A DNA stretch of 64,000 nt from Arcanobacterium phocae (GTDB lineage Bacteria; Actinomycetota; Actinomycetes; Actinomycetales; Actinomycetaceae). How positions within the stretch are numbered: the first letter of the stretch is position 1; every line of letters begins with the position of its first letter. Made by a program: the position numbers and the translations under genes. Shown here piece after piece: positions 8,852-17,137 of the stretch. The stretch is from positions 186,001 to 250,000 of the forward strand of contig NZ_JABAPM010000001.1 of NCBI RefSeq assembly GCF_018913465.1, given 5' to 3'. A model generated the notes under the pieces. That model was not told the DNA's origin and did no database searches. It was given only the letters and a program-made list of their open reading frames with translations.

Positions 8852-9028
8852 ATGGCTGCGATGAAACCCCGAACAGGTGATGGTCCTTTAGAAACAGAGC
8901 GTTCAAATCACGGAACGATTTTACGGATCCCACTCGAGGGCGGTGGACGCATGGTGCTTGAGCTTCATGATGAAGAACTACATGAGCTTTACGCCGTCGT
9001 CCAACAGGCAGTAACGGAACGCGACTAA
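8852..9028 (+). CDS. DUF3117 domain-containing small protein
   Basis: A 58-residue reading frame, MAAMKPRTGDGPLE onward and ending VVQQAVTERD, matches the actinobacterial DUF3117 family over its whole length; the invariant MKPRTGDGP start and the RIPLEGGGRMVLEL core are both present. GAGGAG lies six bases before the ATG. These proteins are small, acidic and soluble, with no established function. The gene follows a LOG-family gene, as I recall from other actinobacteria, and is closed by a hairpin at 9043-9084. The family match and strong ribosome-binding site make it secure despite its size. Confidence 0.9.
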   Translation: MAAMKPRTGDGPLETERSNHGTILRIPLEGGGRMVLELHDEELHELYAVVQQAVTERD

Positions 9029-9042
9029 TACGTCAATATCAC

Positions 9043-9084
9043 CAATCGATGTCGAACACGTAGCTCATGTTCGGCATCGTTTGG
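9043..9084. terminator. bidirectional hairpin between DUF3117 gene and mobA
   Basis: CGATGTCGAACA (9047-9058) pairs with TGTTCGGCATCG (9068-9079), with one G-T wobble, and CCAA/TTGG extends the stem beyond a T-T mismatch. It lies between converging genes and so can serve both. The T-run is short. Confidence 0.6.
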
Positions 9085-9107
9085 CATTACTAACGAACGA
9101 TGAGCGA

Positions 9108-9734
9108 TTACGACTGTTCTTCTAGTAAGTTGTGTATGCCTAAAAGCCTGCGGACTTGAGAGACGTCGGACGAGTAATCGACATCAACGCTGAGGTGGCT
9201 GGCATCGTCCACGATTGCCACATTGAGCTGATCGAGTACGCTGTGTGCCGAGTATCCGTGGGCTGGATTAGGTAAAATTGAGTTTAATTTATTGAATCGA
9301 TATACCCCGATCAAATAATTAAGCCGGTTACCCCATGACACAATTGCTCCGTCGTGCTGATGAGAAGCTAGCGTGAGCTCAGGTATGAGAAGTGGGGCGA
9401 GCGGTGAATCGGCGGGAAAAACTGCAACAAGCGAATCATCTGAAGCGGGTGTCGACAAATTTTGTAGCGTGGCTAATCCGGCCCTTAATCCAGCGATGGG
9501 GCCGCCAAATGGGGGATCCTCTAGTGTGCTTTGCATACCGCGAGGTATGCGATCATCTGGTGCTGTTATTGCAATACATGGTACTGAACCGATTGTGCGA
9601 TTTACGCATGTCAGCCCATACTCAAGAAGAGTCTTTCCATTGATTGTGAAATGGGGTTTTGAAACGCCATTGAGGCGTTTAGCCCGTCCACCACCTAAGA
9701 AGAGGACTCCATTAATTGTTGCATCAGTCGACAC
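9108..9734 (-). CDS. mobA: molybdenum cofactor guanylyltransferase-like NTP transferase
   Basis: A 208-residue nucleotidyltransferase that would add GMP to molybdopterin to give the bis-MGD cofactor used by DMSO-reductase-family enzymes. The N-terminal nucleotide loop reads LFLGGGRAKRLNGVSKPHF, a divergent form of the LAGGxSxRMGxDK consensus, and FPADSPL near residue 115 supplies the metal-binding aspartate. It starts on GTG inside the end of the DUF6457 gene. The operon context (tetR, tatB, DUF6457) and the dmsABC genes next door support MobA function; the loop divergence leaves some doubt about exact substrate. No MobB partner is visible. Confidence 0.82.
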   Translation of the reverse strand: MSTDATINGVLFLGGGRAKRLNGVSKPHFTINGKTLLEYGLTCVNRTIGSVPCIAITAPDDRIPRGMQSTLEDPPFGGPIAGLRAGLATLQNLSTPASDDSLVAVFPADSPLAPLLIPELTLASHQHDGAIVSWGNRLNYLIGVYRFNKLNSILPNPAHGYSAHSVLDQLNVAIVDDASHLSVDVDYSSDVSQVRRLLGIHNLLEEQS

Positions 9735-9996
9735 TGGGGAACTTTTCAGCTAGTTGTTCTAACCGAGCAATGAGCTCATCCGGATTTATGTCAGTTGATG
9801 CGGCTGCATATCCGACAAGGAAAGCGGTTAACGGTGCGCCTGGACGAGATGGTCCGTGGGCAACTGTGGAAATGAGCCGAAGCAGTGATGCTTTGTGACG
9901 GGCAATAATCTGAGGGTCAAGCTCTAATTCGTTATTAACGCTGTCGAGCCATGATTCCATTCGGGCCATTACTTCGGGGTCATCTTTGCGTGTCAT
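9724..9996 (-). CDS. DUF6457 small protein in the molybdenum cofactor operon
   Basis: A 90-residue soluble, helical protein. The segment WLDSVNNELELD at the start and HGPSRPGAPLTAFLVGYAA in the middle are what I recognise as DUF6457, a small actinobacterial family that I recall being next to or fused with molybdenum cofactor guanylyltransferases. Here its ATG lies inside the last codons of tatB and its stop overlaps the start of mobA, so the three are translationally coupled. The function is unknown; coupling to mobA suggests a helper of cofactor maturation or insertion. No catalytic motif is evident. Confidence 0.75.
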   Translation of the reverse strand: MTRKDDPEVMARMESWLDSVNNELELDPQIIARHKASLLRLISTVAHGPSRPGAPLTAFLVGYAAASTDINPDELIARLEQLAEKFPSVD

Positions 9997-10333
9997 GTGA
10001 ACCTTCCATGGGTTGAGATGATGGATGAGTTTGTTTGATATTGGCTTCTTTTAACCACAGCTGCATTTCTTCGGCCACAGCTTCCTTTATCATTAACCTA
10101 GGGTCGAGCTTGCTAGGATTTAATTCGTTTAGTGCATCGTTAATGTCGTTAGCGCTACTGGTTTCCATTGACCGAAGCTCAGCAGTGTACTCCCGCATCT
10201 GTGCGGACCATTTGCGTAACTTCGCAATTCCCCGTTGGAGCCACACGATTGCCTGTGCTGCGCGAGAGGGACCAAGCACGATGACGCCAACGATAAGCAC
10301 AATAACAAATTCAGTGCCGTTGATTCCAAACAT
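9980..10333 (-). CDS. tatB: Sec-independent protein translocase TatB
   Basis: A 117-residue TatA/B-family protein: an N-terminal membrane helix MFGINGTEFVIVLIVGVIVL, the hinge GPSRAAQ (GP is the family hinge), then an amphipathic helix and a charged helical tail. The glutamate at position 8 within the first helix and the length favour TatB over TatA, and a separate TatA is encoded at 24419. TatB and TatC form the signal-peptide receptor for folded, twin-arginine exported proteins. The start overlaps the end of the TetR gene by 23 bases. Being in one operon with mobA, and opposite dmsA with its twin-arginine signal, suggests the Tat machine is dedicated mainly to that reductase. Confidence 0.85.
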   Translation of the reverse strand: MFGINGTEFVIVLIVGVIVLGPSRAAQAIVWLQRGIAKLRKWSAQMREYTAELRSMETSSANDINDALNELNPSKLDPRLMIKEAVAEEMQLWLKEANIKQTHPSSQPMEGSHDTQR

Positions 10334-11027
10334 CGTTGCCTCTTTCTATTGGCTGTCCAGCTCGGGTATTTAACATAGCATGGAGCGCTCGAGTTCGACG
10401 GAGCGAAATACGTCCATCACTACTAAGCTTAGCCAATTGCCATGGTGGAACCAGACTCATAAATGTGTTCATCGCAAGTTCTGGTGAGGATTCCATATTA
10501 GTTTCGAGCCAAGATGTAATAATAACTATCGTATTGTGAACTTGTTGCTCGGTCGCCATAGTGATCCACAGTTCGGAGAGCGGCTCATCGTTATATCGAA
10601 CGAACCCGCGTACGTAGTTTGTGATTTCTTTTCGGAAATAAGCTGTGAGATACCCCAGTGCAAGAGACTCGGGTTTATCTAAGAAAATGTGACGGTAAAT
10701 GGGGGCGTGGCTTTGGACATGATGGAGTAATTTAATATAGATGTCACGCCATCTGAGTAAATATTGGTTGGTCTCGTCGTGGACTAAAGTTGATATGCGT
10801 GAAAAATTATCGGACAGTTCTTCAATAAGGAAATCTGCCAACAATTCGGACGGAGTGGATGCGTGGGCGTAGAAAGTGCCACGTGAGACTCCAGCAGCTC
10901 TAGTCAGGTCGGCGATTTTAATGTCTTCGGGTCGGAAATCTAAAGCGAGTGATAATAGTGCGTCTCGGAGTAGCCCGCGGGAGCGAATAAACCGTGGGTC
11001 AGTGTTTTTAATCGATGAAGATGTCAC
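10311..11027 (-). CDS. TetR/AcrR family transcriptional regulator
   Basis: A 238-residue regulator. The N-terminal helix-turn-helix is visible around residues 38-60 (IADLTRAAGVSRGTFYAHAS), followed by an all-helical ligand-binding domain resembling the TetR_C_33 type. GAGGA lies six bases before the GTG start at 11027. It is the first gene of the operon with tatB, DUF6457 and mobA and is divergent from dmsABC, with about 280 bases between them that contain inverted repeats. It is therefore the best candidate for controlling the whole molybdoenzyme region. The inducer is unknown. Confidence 0.85.
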   Translation of the reverse strand: MTSSSIKNTDPRFIRSRGLLRDALLSLALDFRPEDIKIADLTRAAGVSRGTFYAHASTPSELLADFLIEELSDNFSRISTLVHDETNQYLLRWRDIYIKLLHHVQSHAPIYRHIFLDKPESLALGYLTAYFRKEITNYVRGFVRYNDEPLSELWITMATEQQVHNTIVIITSWLETNMESSPELAMNTFMSLVPPWQLAKLSSDGRISLRRTRALHAMLNTRAGQPIERGNDVWNQRH

Positions 11028-11306
11028 TGAAAATCCTCATGGTATGGATGTTTGTAAATTTAACTAGAGTATACGCCATTACCTGTTGAAACAAGATCTT
11101 TCTTGCTGAAAATTAGGTAGGCCTAAGGTCGTTGTGGGGGAGTTGCTTAATCAATGAATGTTTTATTTTGATTGATTTTTGTTGCGTAAATATTAAACCG
11201 TCTAATTAGGGACCTTCAGCCTATTGAACGCGTGTTCATTACTCATACTATCGGCAGTAACAAGGGGAGTAGTGTCCTAGGGTCGATAGAAAATGAGGAG
11301 GATCTC
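11028..11306. promoter_or_regulatory. divergent control region between tetR and dmsA with two inverted repeats
   Basis: No gene is seen here. Two dyads stand out. TTAGG (11113-11117) and CCTAA (11122-11126) are separated by four bases, a size suited to a TetR-type operator. AATCAAT (11149-11155) and ATTGATT (11171-11177) are a perfect seven-base inverted repeat with centres 22 bases apart, i.e. two helical turns. The region is AT-rich towards dmsA. Assignment of either site to the adjacent TetR protein or to an oxygen-responsive factor is inference. Confidence 0.5.
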
Positions 11307-13859
11307 TTGGTTGATCAAACTGGGAATCACGACGGCGTATTGGATATTTCACGTCGGTCATTTCTGAAATGGTCGGGTGTGGCTGCTGGAAGTGCAACTC
11401 TCGTGGGAATGGGCGGTTCAGCTTTATTGAGTTCTGCAGCGGAAAGTTCCAGTAAGGATGAATCAAAGCTTGTATGGTCTGCTTGCACAGTGAACTGTGG
11501 GTCCCGGTGTCCGGTGCGTCTCGAAGTTAAAGATGGCACTATCCTTCGGGTCCTTCCAGACGATACCGGAACAAATGAATTAGGCGGACAATCAGTTCGC
11601 GCATGTGTTCGTGGTCGTTCTATCCGTCACCGTATTTATAATCCTGACCGATTAAAGAAACCGCTTAAACGCAAGCCAGGTACCAAACGTGGCGAAGGGC
11701 AGTGGGAAGAGATTTCGTGGGAGCAAGCGCTTGATGAAATCGCTGCCAAGATGAAAGAAATTAAATCCGAATATGGGAATGAAGCGTTTTACGTTAACTA
11801 CGGTACTGGAACACTTGGGGCTGTGGTCTCCACGTCTTGGCCGCCAGATGCTACTGCGTTTGCTCGGCTGCTAAATTGCTGGGGTGGATATCTTGACCAC
11901 TACTCGGACTATTCGACGACAGAAATTACTTCTGCATACCCTTATTTTTATGGAAGCTGGAAGGGATCAAATTCATTAGATGACGCTGCAAACGCAAAAC
12001 TGCAGGTCATGTTCGGAAATAACCCACTAGAGACTCGTATGTCTGGCGGTGGTCTGACTTTTGTGAGTCAGCAAACTCGGAAAAAATCGGGTGTTCGAAC
12101 TATCGTTATAGATCCACGCTATTCTGAAACCGCTCTTGATCTGGCGGACGAATGGATAGCATTGCGTCCGGGCACTGATGCCGCGCTTATTGCTGGAATG
12201 ATCTGGGTCATGCTCGAAGAAAATTTGCATGATCAAGAATTCCTAGATAAATATTGTGTTGGTTTTGATGAAGATCATATGCCTGAAGGGGCCCCGGCGA
12301 ACGCCTCGTACCGTTCTTACGTTGAAGGTAAGAAGGATGGGATCGAAAAGACACCTGAGTGGGCGGCAGATATAACGGGAGTTCCGGCTGCTGTTATTCG
12401 TCGACTTGCTCGGGATATTGCGGGGGCTAAGCCGTGCGCTATTACCCAAGGATGGGGACCGCAACGCCATGCAAATGGGGAAAATACGGCACGATCTATC
12501 TTTTTGCTTGCGTGTGTCACTGGCAATATTGGTATTGCTGGTGGAGGCAACGGCGCGCGCGAATCTTCGCCCGGCCTACCAATTAAAAAATTATTGACTG
12601 CGAGTAAGCCTAATCCGTCGATGAAAATCATCCCTGTATTCAGCTGGCTTGATGCAGTTGACCATGGGCCGAAGATGGATACCTTTAACTCTGGAGTTAT
12701 GGAAAAGCCAGAAGAAGGTGTGCGCGACTTTAAAGTACCAGTGGATGAGAACGGTAATCCGAGTAACGTCAAACTAGATGTGCCCATCAAAATGGTTTGG
12801 CAATACAGCGGCAATTCGATCGTTAACCAGACTGGGGATAACAATAAATCCGTTGAGATTTTGCAAGACGAGTCTAAGTGTGAGCTTATTGTAGACTGCG
12901 ATATTCAAATGACGGTATCGTGTCGGTACGCCGATTATGTGTTGCCAGGGACATCTGCCGCCGAAGAATTCGATCTTCATCCTGGCGAAAACGGTTCTCC
13001 AATGGCGTACGGTATTTTGTCCTCCCAGGCGATCAAGCCCCTATACGAATGCAAAGACGTGTATACGATTTGCAGTGAATTAGCTGAACGGCTAGGTGTC
13101 AAAGATGAATTTACTGAAGGTAAAGATCGTGAAGGATGGCTTCGTGAAGCCGTGGTGAAAGCACGTGAGAAAGATCCGGAACTTCCGTCCTATGAAGAGT
13201 GGAAAGATATGGGATTGTTCCGGAAGATGGCAGGGCCAATTGTGTCGATGAAAGATTTCCGAGAAGACCCTGAGAGGAATCCATTGGATACGCCATCGGG
13301 GAAGATCGAGATTTACTCTCAGCGTCTAGAACAAATGGCACAAAAATGGACCTTTGACGAATTCCGTGAGGCTAAGGAAGGCGACAAGCTTGTTCCGTTG
13401 CCCGAGTATGTTCCTACATGGGAAGGTGCTCTTGATGTACGCGATAGTAAGTATCCGATCCAATTAATTGGGCATCACTTTAAAGCACGTACTCATTCAA
13501 CTTATGGAAATGTTGATTGGTTACGCGAAGCTCATATTCAAACAATTTGGATCAACCCTATGGACGCTGCTGCTCGTGGCATAAAAAATGGTGACCAAGT
13601 TTTTGCGTATAACGAGCGTGGAACTGTAAAGATAGAAGCAAAGGTAACTGAACGCATTGCTCCTGGAGTTGCTTCACTTCCACAAGGTGCTTGGTATCAG
13701 CCAGTACCGGCGTCTGAAGTAGCTCCGCCAACGGACGCTAACCAAGAGCTACCTGTGGATATCGGAGGCAATACCAATACGCTTTCAGCATTGCACCCAT
13801 CGCCACTCGCTCGTGGTAATGCGGTCCACACCATTGCTGTTGAGATTAAGAAAGCCTAG
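11307..13859 (+). CDS. dmsA: DMSO-reductase-family molybdopterin oxidoreductase, catalytic subunit A
   Basis: About 850 residues, the bis-MGD catalytic subunit that reduces DMSO or a similar terminal acceptor outside the membrane. A twin-arginine signal SRRSFLKWSG is followed by a hydrophobic stretch. The N-terminal iron-sulfur cysteines are CTVNCGSRC and then C in SVRACVRGRS. DYSTTE near residue 205 contains a serine placed like the molybdenum ligand of DmsA. The C-terminal molydop-binding domain begins near YPIQLIGHH. I place the start at TTG 11307 because GAGGAG lies six bases upstream and the signal then starts about 14 residues in; an open frame to 11232 exists without a ribosome-binding site. 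It forms dmsABC with the next two genes. The true substrate (DMSO, TMAO, selenate or another) cannot be told from sequence. Confidence 0.88.
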   Translation: MVDQTGNHDGVLDISRRSFLKWSGVAAGSATLVGMGGSALLSSAAESSSKDESKLVWSACTVNCGSRCPVRLEVKDGTILRVLPDDTGTNELGGQSVRACVRGRSIRHRIYNPDRLKKPLKRKPGTKRGEGQWEEISWEQALDEIAAKMKEIKSEYGNEAFYVNYGTGTLGAVVSTSWPPDATAFARLLNCWGGYLDHYSDYSTTEITSAYPYFYGSWKGSNSLDDAANAKLQVMFGNNPLETRMSGGGLTFVSQQTRKKSGVRTIVIDPRYSETALDLADEWIALRPGTDAALIAGMIWVMLEENLHDQEFLDKYCVGFDEDHMPEGAPANASYRSYVEGKKDGIEKTPEWAADITGVPAAVIRRLARDIAGAKPCAITQGWGPQRHANGENTARSIFLLACVTGNIGIAGGGNGARESSPGLPIKKLLTASKPNPSMKIIPVFSWLDAVDHGPKMDTFNSGVMEKPEEGVRDFKVPVDENGNPSNVKLDVPIKMVWQYSGNSIVNQTGDNNKSVEILQDESKCELIVDCDIQMTVSCRYADYVLPGTSAAEEFDLHPGENGSPMAYGILSSQAIKPLYECKDVYTICSELAERLGVKDEFTEGKDREGWLREAVVKAREKDPELPSYEEWKDMGLFRKMAGPIVSMKDFREDPERNPLDTPSGKIEIYSQRLEQMAQKWTFDEFREAKEGDKLVPLPEYVPTWEGALDVRDSKYPIQLIGHHFKARTHSTYGNVDWLREAHIQTIWINPMDAAARGIKNGDQVFAYNERGTVKIEAKVTERIAPGVASLPQGAWYQPVPASEVAPPTDANQELPVDIGGNTNTLSALHPSPLARGNAVHTIAVEIKKA

Positions 13860-13870
13860 GAGAAGTGAGC

Positions 13871-14509
13871 ATGACTGAGAATTTTACAGAAGAAGGCGCT
13901 CAGTACGGCTTCCATTTTGACCAATCACTGTGCAACGGTTGTAAAGCTTGCCAGATCGCATGTAAGGATAAGCATGATCTTCCAGTGGGAGTAACATGGC
14001 GACGTGTTGTTGAATACTCTGGTGGGTCATGGCAGGTTAATGGCAACACTTTTGAACCTAATGTATTCGCATATTATACATCGGTTTCTTGTAACCATTG
14101 CGAGAATGCAGTTTGCATGGAAGTATGCCCGACCACGGCGATGAGCCGTCGCCCTGATGGTACCGTGTATGTTGATGAATCTAAGTGCGTTGGTTGTCGG
14201 TACTGCCAGTGGGCTTGTCCTTACGGTGCGCCACAACTCAACTCAGAAACTGGACACATGACAAAATGTGATTTGTGTTATGACTACCGTTCTGAGGGCA
14301 AGGAACCTGCATGCGTTTCTGCATGCCCCTCGCGTGCTCTCGATTGGGGACCAATCGAAGAATTACGTGAAAAGTATGGCGACAAGGACTCGGTGGCGCC
14401 ATTGCCAGACCCATCTTTAACCAAGCCACATCTTGTTATTACACCGCATCGCGATGCTCAAGCATGGGATTCCGGCACCGGTCAGATTACGAATCCAAAG
14501 GAGATCTGA
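13871..14509 (+). CDS. dmsB: DMSO reductase iron-sulfur subunit B
   Basis: A 212-residue ferredoxin-like electron-transfer subunit. Four cysteine clusters for four [4Fe-4S] centres are visible in order: CNGCKACQIAC, CNHCENAVCMEVCP, CVGCRYCQWACP and CDLCYDYRS...CVSACP. It passes electrons from the membrane anchor to DmsA. AGGAGAA is six bases upstream of the ATG at 13871; a GTG at 13865 would overlap it and is rejected. The stop overlaps the dmsC start (TGATG). Confidence 0.93.
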   Translation: MTENFTEEGAQYGFHFDQSLCNGCKACQIACKDKHDLPVGVTWRRVVEYSGGSWQVNGNTFEPNVFAYYTSVSCNHCENAVCMEVCPTTAMSRRPDGTVYVDESKCVGCRYCQWACPYGAPQLNSETGHMTKCDLCYDYRSEGKEPACVSACPSRALDWGPIEELREKYGDKDSVAPLPDPSLTKPHLVITPHRDAQAWDSGTGQITNPKEI

Positions 14510-15471
14510 TGAATATTCATGAATTGCCCATGATTATCTTCACCGTAGTAGCACAAATGTCGGTAGGAGCTTTCTGGGCGTTAGGCGCGATTCAGCTGGT
14601 AGGACGGTACCGTAAAATCTCTGTGCTAGCTATTGACCGAATAACAGATGCAGCAATGTATGCTGTTGGTCCGTTGCTAGTTGCTGGTTTCTTTGCCGCA
14701 TTCTTCCACTTGAATGATCCGTTCCATGCTATCTTCACAATGAATCATTTAGGGTCTTCGTGGCTGAGTCGTGAACTCCTAGCAGGTGTGTTATTTGGTG
14801 CTTTTGGAGCGGCCTTTGCGGTCTCACAGTGGTTTGGTTGGTTTAGCCGTGGCGTGCGAGAGATCATTGCGATTCTAACGGCTGTATCTGGACTTTTCCT
14901 TATTGTTGCGATGAGTGGTGTGTATTATTCAGCTCGTACTATTCCAGCATGGAATAATTTCACTGTTCCGGTATTTTTCTTTGCATCGACGCTACTGACT
15001 GGACCGTTAGCTGTGGCTTTAGCGTTACTTGTCGTGTGGGCTCGCGATCCATTAGCGAAAATCCGTAACAAGCAAAGTGTATCGTTCGGATCTGATCTTA
15101 TTTCCTTGTTGCGTTCCTCGTTGCAGGGGATGACTGCAGTGGCCACTGCAGCTGGCGTGGTCATCTTCATTACGTACCCTATGTATTTGCTTATATTGGC
15201 ACACGGCGGTGAAGTCACGCAGCATGTAGCTACGGGTATTTCTACTAGCTTCCTGATGTGGCGGTTGCTTTTCTTAGGCGGAGCAGTTGTCATTGCTGGC
15301 GTATTTGCCTTTAATCAAGCGAAGCTGGCTACAACTCCTAACAAGATTCTGATTGCTGTGATTGTTATTGCGTTTATTCTAGCTGTAGTATCCGAATTCA
15401 TGGGGCGTTCCATCCATTACGACGGGTTGTGGCGTGCTGGCCTGAACACGTGGCAAACATTTTCTGGATGA
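14509..15471 (+). CDS. dmsC: DMSO reductase membrane anchor subunit C
   Basis: About 320 residues with eight hydrophobic membrane segments and few conserved polar residues, as in DmsC, which anchors the AB dimer and oxidises menaquinol. The start ATG overlaps the dmsB stop and is preceded by AAGGAGATCTG, so the gene begins there and not at the longer frame that opens at 14464 inside dmsB. An intrinsic terminator follows 15 bases after the stop, so dmsABC ends here. Confidence 0.87.
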   Translation: MNIHELPMIIFTVVAQMSVGAFWALGAIQLVGRYRKISVLAIDRITDAAMYAVGPLLVAGFFAAFFHLNDPFHAIFTMNHLGSSWLSRELLAGVLFGAFGAAFAVSQWFGWFSRGVREIIAILTAVSGLFLIVAMSGVYYSARTIPAWNNFTVPVFFFASTLLTGPLAVALALLVVWARDPLAKIRNKQSVSFGSDLISLLRSSLQGMTAVATAAGVVIFITYPMYLLILAHGGEVTQHVATGISTSFLMWRLLFLGGAVVIAGVFAFNQAKLATTPNKILIAVIVIAFILAVVSEFMGRSIHYDGLWRAGLNTWQTFSG

Positions 15472-15486
15472 TCGTTATGAATTCTG

Positions 15487-15526
15487 AAATGTGAGCTGGG
15501 ATGATTTTCTCAGCTCACATTTTTAT
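15487..15526 (+). terminator. intrinsic terminator of dmsABC
   Basis: AAATGTGAGCTG (15487-15498) pairs perfectly with CAGCTCACATTT (15511-15522) and is followed by TTATT; the T-rich end makes this a good rho-independent terminator. Confidence 0.85.
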
Positions 15527-15616
15527 TGCTATTGAAATAGGAACTTTAACGGACTGTGCATATGTCTTTAGTGCACGGTAGCGTTGGTAACGATACTGAT
15601 ATTAAGGAGAAACATC

Positions 15617-16234
15617 ATGCTTTCAACAATGGAACTTGATTCTTTTGCTGCTGCTTTTACAGTTCTTGGAAGACTGCATATCCAACCGGCTAATCACAAC
15701 ACTCGGGCTCACTTTTTCGCTCTCCTTGATGAGTGGCCGATCTCCGTGGAGTCTTCTGACCATACTGTACGCGGGCTCCAACTAATTCGTTCATCACAGG
15801 ATTTAGAGGAAGATGATTCAGCTATTATCAATGATCAAGATATGCTTTATGGCATTTCTGCAGCTGCTAAAGTGGCGCCGTACGAATCTGTCCATCGTGG
15901 TGAAGATCGTCTGGTATTCGATAAACAGACTCTCGAAGTGCGATCAGAGTATGCCAAACTTCAACTGCAGGCGCCCCGTTATAATGCAGAGCCGGACGAC
16001 CATATCGGGTTGGAGCTAGATTTTATTGGTCAGTGTCTCCTTGGTGCGTTGGACGGAGACCAAACCGCTTTACTGCTTGCACAAGTATTTACAGAGGAGC
16101 ACATCATACAGTGGGCTCCAAACATGTTGGCGGATGCCGAAGCATCAGCCACCACTGCCTGGGTGCGCGGTATATGTGCCTTAGCTCGTGGAACTATTGA
16201 ATCGTGGACCCAGGTTCTAGAGCCTCATGCTTGA
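15617..16234 (+). CDS. TorD/DmsD-family molybdoenzyme chaperone
   Basis: A 205-residue, mostly helical protein. The segment EPDDHIGLELDFIGQCLLGA near residue 130 matches the EPxDHxxxxLxF signature of TorD/DmsD chaperones, which bind the twin-arginine signal of the apo-reductase, hold it for cofactor insertion and prevent early export. AAGGAGAAA precedes the ATG at 15617. It begins a second transcription unit after the dmsABC terminator and overlaps the next Fe-S protein gene by eight bases, implying coupled production with it. The adjoining dmsA product is its obvious client. Confidence 0.85.
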   Translation: MLSTMELDSFAAAFTVLGRLHIQPANHNTRAHFFALLDEWPISVESSDHTVRGLQLIRSSQDLEEDDSAIINDQDMLYGISAAAKVAPYESVHRGEDRLVFDKQTLEVRSEYAKLQLQAPRYNAEPDDHIGLELDFIGQCLLGALDGDQTALLLAQVFTEEHIIQWAPNMLADAEASATTAWVRGICALARGTIESWTQVLEPHA

Positions 16235-17105
16235 TCGTCTTGTTCCACTATTGCGTTGGGTTGCTGCACAAGACCCTATTTCTGAGATTGTTCTTCAATG
16301 CCCTGATGTCGATTTAGTGCGCGCCAGGGCGCGATCTGTCGTCGTGGTATGGGATGAATGTGTTGCTTCTATGTCACTTGGGACCGTCGCACAACTTGTT
16401 ACAGTTGGTGCTAGCCATGTAGTTATTCACCCATGTCAGGCACATACTACTCAGATAGCGCAACGTATGGACGTGTGGAATTCAATTATTCCGGGAAAGG
16501 TTTCGCTTTTTGATCCAGCGAAAAAGCGCAGATTCCTGGGGATTCGTAAAGCCCAAACACTGTATTTAGGACATGTTCCGGTGCCGCGTCGAGCGATCTT
16601 GGGTTTGCGTATTGATTCCCCGATCGATTGCGCAGCAGATGATCAAGAACGCACGATGCAGGCTCTTCGGTTTCTCGGCATAGATGCTTCAGAAATGAAG
16701 TCCGTTCAGTCTCCGAAGGGAATTAGACTCCGAGCAACAGGATGCATTATGTGCGCAGTTTGCGTAAAGGCGTGTCCGCATGATGCACTTGCTATCCGAG
16801 GTAGTGGTAATGAAAAGACGTTATGGCATAACGAGTCAGTGTGTCGTGGATGTCGCCGGTGCGAAAGTCTATGTCCTGTTGACGCATTATCTGACAATGG
16901 TTCGTCATCGTGGGCTGATACTGCTTCGCAGAAAGAAAATGCCTTGGCGACATTGCTGATACGGAAATGTACTTCATGCGGAGTAGTAGTTGAAGCTAGT
17001 GCGGGTGACTTATGTGCGCTGTGTGCGTATCGGCGTGAACATCCGTTTGAGTCAGTTCCGCTTGAACTGATGAAACCATTAGTTGAAAGATTGACAGATC
17101 ACTAG
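16227..17105 (+). CDS. 4Fe-4S dicluster protein with an unrecognised N-terminal domain
   Basis: A 292-residue protein. Residues 1 to about 165 form an alpha/beta region I do not recognise, with cysteines only at about 24 and 72 and few obvious motifs. Residues about 172-222 are a bacterial ferredoxin pair: CIMCAVCVKACP and CRGCRRCESLCP. A third cysteine set, CTSCG...CALC, lies near residues 248-266 and looks like a zinc ribbon or rubredoxin-like knuckle. It overlaps the TorD-like chaperone by eight bases and precedes moaA closely. I infer a redox or assembly partner for the DMSO-reductase-like enzyme, or an electron donor for cofactor synthesis; neither is shown by the sequence. Confidence 0.7.
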   Translation: MLDRLVPLLRWVAAQDPISEIVLQCPDVDLVRARARSVVVVWDECVASMSLGTVAQLVTVGASHVVIHPCQAHTTQIAQRMDVWNSIIPGKVSLFDPAKKRRFLGIRKAQTLYLGHVPVPRRAILGLRIDSPIDCAADDQERTMQALRFLGIDASEMKSVQSPKGIRLRATGCIMCAVCVKACPHDALAIRGSGNEKTLWHNESVCRGCRRCESLCPVDALSDNGSSSWADTASQKENALATLLIRKCTSCGVVVEASAGDLCALCAYRREHPFESVPLELMKPLVERLTDH

Positions 17106-17137
17106 TATTGTCATTATTTCAAGTGAGGGAGAAGAGA

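Noticed and set aside
11028-11306. Molybdenum cofactor riboswitch before dmsA
   Set aside because: I could not fold the expected multi-helix structure; only simple dyads are visible.
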